Origin: Terrabacter sp. MAHUQ-38
GTDB lineage: Bacteria; Actinomycetota; Actinomycetes; Actinomycetales; Dermatophilaceae
Length of the DNA stretch: 64,000 bases
NCBI RefSeq assembly: GCF_014518425.1
Contig: NZ_JACVCU010000008.1
Span: 1 to 64,000, forward strand
Reading direction: 5' to 3'
In this document: one piece after another, positions 1 through 6,770 of the stretch
How the letters are laid out: every line of letters starts with the position of its first letter
How positions within the stretch are numbered: the first letter of the stretch is position 1
Notes under the pieces: generated by a model
What the model was told of the DNA's origin: nothing
The model's database searches: none
What the model saw: the letters and a program-made list of their open reading frames with translations, nothing else
Position numbers and translations under genes: made by a program

Positions 1-410
1 GAACTCCGCGTCGGCCCCAGCTCACGACGGGAGCAACAGCTGAGCGCAGCATTCCGCATCCGGACGTGAAGCCGCACACCGGCCACGAGGAGCTCGGCCA
101 GCGATCAGCCCGGGGGGTCGACGATCGAGCGCCCTCGCCGCCCCCAGGTCGGAAGCGCAGCACATCGAGGGAACGACGGTCACCGGCTAGAAGTTGATCG
201 TGTCGGGGGTGGGAACCTACGACGGGTTCCGCGGCGAGGCGATTCATTATTAGGGTCAACGGTCAAGTCCGGCCGAGCAGCGCGGGACAGAAATGGACAC
301 GAGGAGTCATGGCTAATCGCACAGAGATCACACGACCCACCGGATCCGGTGATTGCGGCATGGCGTTTGTGCAGGTCAGCGGCCTTTTGGGTGGTGGACG
401 CGCTCGAAGG
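1..410. other. No recognisable gene; probable tail of an integrated element
   Basis: No reading frame here looks like a known family. The reverse-strand frames that cross it give the tryptophan-arginine-arginine-aspartate type of peptide that arises when the antisense of a tRNA is translated, which is an artefact. In integrase-driven insertion the intact tRNA stays upstream and a copy of its 3' half marks the far end. Since the half tRNA at 411-452 points rightwards, this stretch should be the last few hundred bases of an element whose body lies outside the window. That is inference. Confidence 0.4.
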
Positions 411-452
411 CTTGTAAACAGGTGGTTGAGAGTTCGAGTCTCTTCGCCAGCT
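411..452 (+). repeat. 3' half of tRNA-Thr(UGU), probable attachment-site copy
   Basis: The sequence reads as nucleotides 32 to 73 of a tRNA. There is a C-U before the anticodon TGT (413-415), a 3' anticodon strand, five variable-loop bases, a T arm (428-444) with the TTCGAGT loop, a seven-base 3' acceptor strand (445-451) and a discriminator T. Segment lengths are exactly canonical. The 5' half is absent: the bases before 411 do not pair with the anticodon or acceptor strands. It is therefore not a working tRNA but the kind of 3' fragment left as a direct repeat where a tyrosine-integrase element enters a tRNA gene. The intact tRNA-Thr must lie outside the window. Confidence 0.75.
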
Positions 453-657
453 CTGTGCTGAGTGAGCCGGATCGGGTGGCACCGCGCCGGCCCGGTCCGC
501 TGTAGCGGTGAGCACGAGCGAACCTTCTCCACCATCTCGCGCTGGCAGCCGATGACCGACCACGCGAACAGGTCCGGAACAAGCACTGCGACGCGAGCGG
601 CGCGGCGCGGGCCTGTCTCAAACTCCGGATTGTTTGACGCTGTGGCAAGATCGCCGG

Positions 658-1059
658 GTGTTGCGACTCACCGATGTCATCATCGACTGCCCGGACACGA
701 TGAAACTGGCAGCCTTCTACTCAGAGGTGACGGGTCGCCCGGTCAAGGAGGGGAGCCACGACACCTGGGCCGGGATCCAGTTTGGCGAGATAGAGCTGGC
801 TTTCACCCGGGTGGAGGCCTACTGCGCCCCGCACTGGCCCGACGATGAGCACCCCAAGCAGTTCCATCTCGACTTCGAGGTCGACGACATCGAGGCCGAG
901 CAGAGCCGCGTCCTGGCCCTCGGCGCGACCTTGCAGCAGGACTCCGTCGGCGCCGACGGTTACGGCTGGCGCGTCTACACCGACCCCGTCGGCCACCCGT
1001 TCTGCCTCTGCCACAACAAGGGTGTCACCTGGGCCGAGCTAGGCCCGATCTGGGGCTAG
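658..1059 (+). CDS. VOC-fold (glyoxalase-like) protein
   Basis: A protein of about 133 residues with the two beta-alpha-beta-beta-beta modules of the vicinal oxygen chelate superfamily. The N-terminal strand LTDVIIDCPD is followed by a helix containing AAFYSEVTGRP, and the C-terminal module ends GYGWRVYTDPVGHPFCLC. Such single-domain members often bind small ligands or carry out isomerase or dioxygenase chemistry; no substrate can be assigned. I chose the GTG at 658 because the fold begins immediately after it; a TTG at 634 is also in frame. No good ribosome site is visible for either. It sits alone next to the tRNA fragment. Confidence 0.7.
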   Translation: MLRLTDVIIDCPDTMKLAAFYSEVTGRPVKEGSHDTWAGIQFGEIELAFTRVEAYCAPHWPDDEHPKQFHLDFEVDDIEAEQSRVLALGATLQQDSVGADGYGWRVYTDPVGHPFCLCHNKGVTWAELGPIWG

Positions 1060-1172
1060 AGCCAGACACGCGGCCTTTCGAGACCGCCGCCGAAAAGGAT
1101 CATGGCCTCGGGTGGCCGTCGCTAAACTCCGGGGGAGGAGTCCGCTGAAGCGCACGTCGACCGAGGAGCGCC

Positions 1173-1430
1173 ATGCTGTTCCACATCAAGCAATCGCATG
1201 CACCGGCGGACTGTCCCTTCGGCGCGGGCGGCTCGCGCTCGCTGTTCGACGGCGACTACCCCGACGTCACCGTCCACGGTTTCTGGCTGGCGTTCCCGCA
1301 GCACACCACGTACCTGGTTGTGGAGACCGACGACATCGCGCACCTCCAGGCGTTCTTGAAGCCGGGCGCCGGCATCACGTTGTGCGAGATCACTCCAGTC
1401 AGCGACAGGCCCGTCACCCCCAACAGGTAG
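1173..1430 (+). CDS. Small conserved hypothetical protein (DUF3303-like)
   Basis: An 85-residue protein starting at an ATG preceded by a GAGGAG ribosome site. It begins MLFHIKQSHAPADCPFG and contains a beta-rich core with FWLAFPQHTTYLVVET, which resembles small ferredoxin-like alpha/beta stress-response domains (DUF3303 type). No catalytic residues can be named. It has no operon partner: the VOC gene ends 113 bases upstream and the FMN reductase is convergent downstream. Family placement is by resemblance only. Confidence 0.55.
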   Translation: MLFHIKQSHAPADCPFGAGGSRSLFDGDYPDVTVHGFWLAFPQHTTYLVVETDDIAHLQAFLKPGAGITLCEITPVSDRPVTPNR

Positions 1431-1560
1431 CCGCTTCAAGGGTGCGGCCTCGCCGCGGCAGGCCGCTGGTGGCGGCACCGTGGCACAACGACGTCGCGCT
1501 CGTGCTCACCGCCGCTCACACACCCACGCCTCCTCCGACGAGCTCGGATGTGTGAGGTCG

Positions 1561-2133
1561 CTACGACGAGCGGGGAAGGACCGTCAGGACGCGCTCGATG
1601 TGGGCGCGGAACTCCTGCATGAAGTCCTGCAGGAATGCTGCCGTGGAATCGTCCGTGACCTCTCCGCCCTCGGTGAAGACACCGGGTTTGAACTGGATGT
1701 AGGCCTCAGGTGCAGTCATCTGCCGCGCGTTGCAGAAGCTCAGCACGGCGCGCAGGCTCTGCTGCCCCACGGCCGTCCCGATCGCACCGGGGGATGCGCC
1801 GATGACGGCGGCCGGCATGTGGTCGAACGAGTTCTGCCCCCACGGCCGTGAGGCCCAGTCGATGGCGTTCTTCAGGGCGCCCGGGATCGACCGGTTGTAC
1901 TCGGGGGTCACGAACAGTACGGCGTCGGCGGCCGAGATCGTGTCCTTGAGGGCGCGCGCCTCGGCCGGGTAGTCGCTGTCGAAGTCCGGGCTGTACAGGG
2001 CGAGGTTCCCTATGGGGATCTCGGTGAACTCGAGGTCCCGGGGAGCCAGTCGGATCAGTGCCTGGCTGAGGATGCGGTTGATGGAGGTCGAGGAAAGGCT
2101 TCCCACGAAGTATCCGACCTTGAATGACGTCAC
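1561..2133 (-). CDS. NADPH-dependent FMN reductase (NAD(P)H:quinone type)
   Basis: A 190-residue flavodoxin-fold protein. The N-terminal GSLSSTSINR is the phosphate-binding loop for FMN, and the middle PEYNRSIPGALKNAIDW is the signature of the FMN_red family (azoreductase, chromate reductase and quinone reductase relatives). It should be a cytosolic homodimer or tetramer that uses NAD(P)H to reduce FMN, quinones or azo compounds. Length matches the family. The start is an ATG with a purine-rich stretch just upstream on the minus strand. Specificity cannot be read from the sequence. Confidence 0.85.
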   Translation of the reverse strand: MTSFKVGYFVGSLSSTSINRILSQALIRLAPRDLEFTEIPIGNLALYSPDFDSDYPAEARALKDTISAADAVLFVTPEYNRSIPGALKNAIDWASRPWGQNSFDHMPAAVIGASPGAIGTAVGQQSLRAVLSFCNARQMTAPEAYIQFKPGVFTEGGEVTDDSTAAFLQDFMQEFRAHIERVLTVLPRSS

Positions 2134-2460
2134 GTCGCACTCCTTGTCACGGTGATGGCCGGCCTTGGGCCGGGGACCGATTGGGCCGCGTTCCTCAGCA
2201 TGTCAGGCCCGACCCGGCGGCACCCGTCCACCAGAACCCGGCCGCCGTGGTTGCACGACGTGGAAGTCGATCCGATGGACGAGAGTGTCGTCGGTGATCG
2301 GGCCCGAGTGCGCCGCTCGGTGACGCATCGCCTCCCGGTCGCTGTCGCCCGAGGCCTGGACGTCGTCGTCGCTCATGGCAGAGAAGGGCAAGAGCTCGAC
2401 CGAGTCGATCGGACTGTTGGCAACTTCGCGCAACGGTTCGAGTCCAGCAACCTGCACGGC

Positions 2461-2765
2461 TCTACGGTCACGCTATCGACGCCTTCTTGCACAGGTTCTT
2501 TGACTGGGAAGAGATGCGGGGAGTCCTGCCCTCTCTCCTCACCGAGGGCATTCGGAACACCCTCCTCATTGCGGTCCTGGCCGCCGTCTTGGGCCTGGTC
2601 ATCGGCATGGTCGCCGCCGTCAGCTGCTGTCCCGGCGGTGGTGGGTCCGGCTGCCGGCGCGCCTGTACGTCGACGTCTTCCGTGGCCTTCCGGCGATCCT
2701 CACGATCAGCCTGATCGGACTCGGGCTGCCGGCTGCGGACCTCCGCCCGTTCGGCCGCAGCCCCC
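2461..2765 (+). pseudogene. Fragment of a polar amino-acid ABC transporter permease, frameshifted
   Basis: The frame from about 2461 encodes RFFDWEEMRGVLPSLLTEG followed by a membrane helix rich in L, A and V, the usual start of a His/Glu/Gln-type ABC permease. Past about 2625 the reading continues in another frame as LYVDVFRGLPAILTISLIGL, the conserved EAA-loop approach of the same family. The gene is therefore broken by a frameshift near 2625 and then ends abruptly near 2765, where it runs into glycosidase sequence. Neither the rest of the permease nor its ATPase or binding protein is present. Confidence 0.7.
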
Positions 2766-2779
2766 TTGGGTATGCCGTG

Positions 2780-3936
2780 CTGGCCGTCGGGCGACGACCT
2801 GCTGCACTGGTCGCCCGAGCCGGTCGCCCTCGCGCCCGGTGACGGCGACGACGGCTGGCGGCAGCATCGTCACCCCACCGGGACAGCCAGCGACGATGTT
2901 CTACACCACCGTCGACTTCCCGGACGTCCAGGTCGGCCGCGTCCGGGTCGCCCACCCCGAGGACGAGAGCTGGATCGCCTGGGAGAAGACCGGTCCGGCA
3001 TTCGCCGAGCTGCCCGAAGGGTTGGATGCCGTCGCGTACCGCGACCCGTTCGTGTTCCACGACGGGGAGGCATGGCGCATGCTCATGGGCGCCGGACTCG
3101 AGGACGGTACTGCGACAGCGCTGCTCCACTCCTCGAGGGACCTGGTGCACTGGACCTATGACGGGCCGCTGGCCAGCCGCCACACCAGCGAGACGACACC
3201 GCTGTGGATGGGCGCGGTGTGGGAGTGTCCCCAGCTCTTCCTCCTGGGCGACAAGTGGGTCCTGACAGTCTCCGTCTGGGAGCCCTTCATCCCTCACTAC
3301 GAGGCGTATGCCATCGGCTCCTACGCCGACGGGCGATTCACCGCGGAGCACTGGGGTCGCCTCACCTACGGCCCGTGCTACTACGCCGGTTCCACGTTCA
3401 CCGACGCCGACGGCAGCCGGGGGCTGATCTACTGGCTGCGCGGTGTCGACGACGCGGACGGCACGTGGGCGAGCGCCAACAGCATCCCCCACCTGCTGTC
3501 GCTCGAGGATGACACGGTCGTCGCCCGGCCACATCACAACCTGGAGGCCCTGCGCGGCGACGAGCAGGTGCTGGCGGACGGTGTCCTGCCCATCCCGACC
3601 CTCGCCGACCTCGAGTGGGTCCTGGACTCGCCCTCGGCCACCGCCCAGCTGGAGCTCTGCGACAACGACGGCGAGGTCGTCCTGCGGCTGCTGACAGCTG
3701 CTGGCGTCCTGCGCGCGCAGACGCCGACCGGCGAATGGGCCATGCCGCTCAAGGGAATCGCCATCCGGCTGCTCGTCGACGGACCCGTCTGCGAGCTGTT
3801 CAACGATGCGGGCACCATGGCACTCTCCCTCCCGGCGGTGGAGGGCCTGCGCGCCGGGGCCACCGGCGCAGGGCACGCCACTGCGTACTCCCTGGCCGGC
3901 GCGCTCCTCCCGGTGCACCAGTCGGCATCCTCCTGA
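2780..3936 (+). pseudogene. Glycoside hydrolase family 32 protein lacking its N-terminus, frameshifted
   Basis: The sequence encodes most of a GH32 enzyme (levanase, invertase or sucrose-6-phosphate hydrolase group). YRDPFVFHDGEAWRMLMG carries the RDP transition-state motif and WECPQLFLL carries the acid/base Glu of the EC motif; a C-terminal beta-sandwich follows. The first blade with the NDPNG nucleophile motif is missing. A small deletion near 2855 puts DLLHWSPEPVALAPG and the following IVTPPGQPATMFYTTV in different frames. The open frame through this region starts well upstream, but its first 200 or so residues are translated debris. It is almost certainly inactive, as the nucleophile is gone. 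Confidence 0.8.
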
Positions 3937-4394
3937 CGGTCGGCATCCCTTGTCCGACTGACCTACCGGCGCCCGCCCTGCTGACCGGCGACCAGAATGG
4001 CTGCCACAGGACGCTCGGGGGAGAGTGCGCCATTCCAGCATTGGTCGACGTTCCGTCCTCAGTCACGGCCTCGGACAGACGTAAGCCAAGGCCGCGGTGA
4101 CCCTGGTCGACGTGCACATGGATCAGTGCAGTCGCGCAGCCTTCGGGCGCCCGGACGAGACTTCGAGACCGAGTCCTGCCACGCCGAGAGCTACGAGCAC
4201 TGCCGACGGCACGAGGAGCGGAGAGCGCCAAGGCTCGAAAGCGCCGTAGCCCTCGGCGACGGCGGCGAGCGTGAGCACCGGTACCCGCGCCGCCGTGCGG
4301 AACGCAACGGATCGCCGGAGTTCGCCGACCTGCGCTGATCCCCATGAAGGCGCGGGCAGCAAGCCGGTGGCCCTGTTGCGGGATCGTCGTTCGC
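3937..4394. other. Gene debris, no intact gene
   Basis: Two short minus-strand traces are visible. One, around 4020-4110, reads HVHVDQGHRGLGLRLSEAV, like the coenzyme-A loop of a GNAT acetyltransferase. The other, around 4125-4320, reads as a hydrophobic segment with LLVPSAVLVALGVAGLGLEV, like a membrane helix. Neither has a start, a full domain or neighbours that fit. They are probably remnants, in keeping with the broken genes on the left. No promoter or RNA gene is evident. Confidence 0.35.
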
Positions 4395-4877
4395 CTAGGT
4401 CTGGGCCCTCGCGTCGAACAGGCGTCGCTCGAGACGACCGAGGAGCTCGACGCACGTGCGCACGCTCGGAAGGTCATCGCCGAGCGCCCCGGCGAGCTCA
4501 CGCGACCAGGCCGCGCGAAGCTTGCGGAGGTTGTCGGCAGCGCGCTGGGTGGGAGAGACGGCGACTCCTCGTCCGGAGGTGGAGCTACGCGTGACCATCC
4601 CCTTGTCCTCCAGGGTTCGCAGGGCGGCGCTCACGTTGGTGCGCTGCACGTGGGTGCGTGCGGCGATCTCGCTCGGGGACGATCCGGGGAAGAGGTCGAC
4701 CACCCGCATGACGGTGCGCTCGGTCTCGGTCAGCGGCACCACATCCGCCTCGGAGGGGGTGCGTGCGCGCACCAGCCGACCGACGTTCAGCATGAGGTCG
4801 GCCAGTTCGGCCAAGGGGTCGTCAAGGGAGTCGACGCTGGCGGCAGAGGCCCGAGCGTCCGCATCCTGGTCCGGCAT
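4395..4877 (-). CDS. MarR-family transcriptional regulator
   Basis: A 160-residue winged-helix protein. The segment TETERTVMRVVDLFPGSSPSEIAARTHVQRTNVSAALRTLEDKGMVTRSSTSGRGVAVSPT shows the MarR recognition helix and wing, preceded by an N-terminal dimerisation helix. It probably acts as a dimeric repressor relieved by a small ligand. It is transcribed divergently from the MFS exporter, with only about 37 bases between the two starts, so autoregulation and control of the exporter are likely. This gene arrangement is classical for multidrug efflux. Confidence 0.85.
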   Translation of the reverse strand: MPDQDADARASAASVDSLDDPLAELADLMLNVGRLVRARTPSEADVVPLTETERTVMRVVDLFPGSSPSEIAARTHVQRTNVSAALRTLEDKGMVTRSSTSGRGVAVSPTQRAADNLRKLRAAWSRELAGALGDDLPSVRTCVELLGRLERRLFDARAQT

Positions 4878-4890
4878 GTAGACAGCGTAC

Positions 4891-4914
4891 CTTTAATGAT
4901 GCAAACATAATTAT
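4891..4914. promoter_or_regulatory. Candidate MarR operator between divergent genes
   Basis: This is an unusually AT-rich stretch in a GC-rich genome. It contains TAAT and ATTA half-sites as an imperfect inverted repeat (TAATGATGCAAACATAATTA). It fills most of the gap between the MarR and MFS start codons, where overlapping promoters and the repressor site must lie. Confidence 0.5.
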
Positions 4915-6234
4915 GTGGACATCATCAACTCTGCCCCCGACGGTCAGCGGCGCGTCCGGCTTGCGCTCATGCTCGGCGCGCTGAGCGCGTTCCCGGCCAT
5001 GGCCATCGACATGTACCTGCCCGGCATGCCGGTCATGGCCGAGGACCTGCGCGCAGACCCTGGGCTCGTCCAGCTCACGGTCACCGTGTTCGTCGCCGGC
5101 CTGGCCGTCGGGCAGGTCGTGGCCGGTCCGCTCTCGGACGCCTGGGGACGACGCCCGCTCCTGGTCTGTGGGCTCATCACCTTCGTCGTCGGCTCACTCG
5201 CCTGCCTCGTGGTGCCGACCGTGGGCTGGCTGATCACTGCCCGCGTCGTGCAGTCCCTCGGCGCTGCGGCCGCGACCGTCCTGTCACGCGCCGTCGTCCG
5301 GGACCACTTCGAGGGCAGCGCGATGACCCGGTTCCTCTCGACGCTGATGCTCGTGAACGGAGTTGCGACCATCGTGGCTCCGGTCGTGGGTGGCCAGCTG
5401 CTCGGGGTGGCGCCGTGGCGTGCCGTCTTCCTCGTCCTCGCCGTCGTGGGAGCCGCCCTGCTGCTCCTGGTCGTGCTCCGACTTCCCGAGTCCCTGCCCC
5501 AGGAGCGCCGGCAGCCCGCGCACCTGGGCGCCAGCCTGCGTACCTTCGCGCAGGTGTGCCGCGATGTCTCGTACCTGCGCTACGTGCTCGCCGCGGCACT
5601 GATGTTCGCCTCGCTGTTCGCGTACATCTCCGGCTCGTCGTTCGTCCTCCAGGAGATCTACGGCCTCAGTGCACAGCAGTACAGCGTCGTCTTCGCGGTC
5701 AACGCTCTCGGTATCGCGCTCCTCGGACAGGCCAACACCCTGCTCGTCGGCCGGGTCGCCGGCGAGCACACCCTCCTCGGGGTCAGCCTGGGCATCGGGA
5801 CCGTGGCCGGGCTCGGGGTCCTGGTGTCCACGCTGGCCGACCTGCCCCTCGCGACGCTCCTCGTGTGCCTCTTCCTCGTCGTCTCCATGCTCGGCCCGGT
5901 CCTGGCCAACGCCACCTCACTCGCCATGGCCCCCCACGCGTCCTCAGCGGGGGCCGCCGCCTCCGTCCAAGGCGTGCTCCAATATCTCGTCGGTGGGTTG
6001 GTCGCCTCCACGATGGCAGCCCTGGGCGAGGCCAGCGCCGTCGCGATGGGTGCCGCCATCTTCCTCAGCGCCGCAGCAGCGCTCCTCGTGTTCTCCAGTC
6101 GCCGCCGCGAGAGCGGTCCCGCGCGCCGGCGAGAACGCGCAGCCGGCGCAGAGCACGCGGTCGTCCAGGGCTCGATCCCATCTTGTCGGTGTGGAAGAAC
6201 CGTCGCAGAAGCTGCGCCGTCAGCGACATGTTGA
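4915..6234 (+). CDS. MFS multidrug efflux transporter, Bcr/CflA type
   Basis: The protein has about 12 membrane helices. The first loop holds AIDMYLPGMPVMAEDL, typical of Bcr/CflA and drug:H+ antiporter-1 exporters, and the loop after helix 2 carries GPLSDAWGRRPLLV, the MFS motif A. It should export drugs or metabolites across the inner membrane using the proton gradient. The start is a GTG right after the operator; an overlapping ATG at 4913 is out of frame. The last 40 or so residues are not membrane protein and run antisense to a haloperoxidase remnant, so the original C-terminus has probably been replaced. Confidence 0.85.
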   Translation: MDIINSAPDGQRRVRLALMLGALSAFPAMAIDMYLPGMPVMAEDLRADPGLVQLTVTVFVAGLAVGQVVAGPLSDAWGRRPLLVCGLITFVVGSLACLVVPTVGWLITARVVQSLGAAAATVLSRAVVRDHFEGSAMTRFLSTLMLVNGVATIVAPVVGGQLLGVAPWRAVFLVLAVVGAALLLLVVLRLPESLPQERRQPAHLGASLRTFAQVCRDVSYLRYVLAAALMFASLFAYISGSSFVLQEIYGLSAQQYSVVFAVNALGIALLGQANTLLVGRVAGEHTLLGVSLGIGTVAGLGVLVSTLADLPLATLLVCLFLVVSMLGPVLANATSLAMAPHASSAGAAASVQGVLQYLVGGLVASTMAALGEASAVAMGAAIFLSAAAALLVFSSRRRESGPARRRERAAGAEHAVVQGSIPSCRCGRTVAEAAPSATC

Positions 6235-6523
6235 GCAGATCGAAGAGACGTGCGTTCTCACGCGGCGCGATGGCACTCAGCGCATCGTGCGGGGCGACGT
6301 GCATCATCGCGTACATGCGTGACTCCTGCGGACCGTAGCCGCCGAGGAAGCACGCGGCCACGGCGGCCTGCCCCGCGTTCTCGTTCCAGTCGATGACCGC
6401 GTTGGTGGTCGTGACCGAGGTCGGTGGAGTGCCCTGCCCCTGAACCTCCGAAAGTCCCATGCCGGTCACGGCTGTTGCGAGGGCCACCGAGGCGGTGACG
6501 AGGACGCGCCTTCGAAGATGCAT
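6180..6523 (-). pseudogene. N-terminal stub of a secreted vanadium haloperoxidase/PAP2-type protein
   Basis: From the ATG at 6523 the minus strand encodes a signal-peptide-like start (MHLRRRVLVTASVALATAV). It continues with TNAVIDWNENAGQAAVAACF and ESRMYAMMHVAPHDALSAIAP, the conserved N-terminal region of bacterial vanadium-dependent haloperoxidase-like proteins. The family is several hundred residues long and its vanadate or phosphate-binding histidines lie near the C-terminus. Here recognisable sequence stops after about 110 residues, inside the tail of the MFS gene. It is a truncated remnant with no catalytic part. Confidence 0.7.
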
Positions 6524-6770
6524 ATCGTCCTGGACGATCCCCGAGGGGTCTGGCCGGATGCGCGGGCTTGCCATCGGAGTCGTCGTCCAGCGTGCAATCA
6601 CTCCTCACGATCGGAGGTCCTGTCCGGCGAACGACTCAAACGGCCAGGGTCTGTGGCCGGGAAGTTCCAATGATTTTCAAGCTTTCAGGAGTAGTGCGCC
6701 CTCGTCGCCCGGGTCGGGGCGGAGCTCACCCGTTTCGTGGGTGCGCGGTCCCGTGGAGGAGCAGACTGCT

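Noticed and set aside
361..452. A complete tRNA-Thr using TGGCG at 361 as its 5' acceptor
   Set aside because: The distance to the anticodon is about 48 bases instead of 27, and no D arm or anticodon stem can form.
180..648. Several minus-strand open frames across the window's left end
   Set aside because: They contain the peptide pattern that arises from the antisense of tRNA sequence (TRTLN, RDSNSQPP); there are no family matches and no ribosome sites.
2152..3936. One 594-residue protein
   Set aside because: Its first 200 residues are noise over a permease fragment in other frames; only the GH32 part is homologous.
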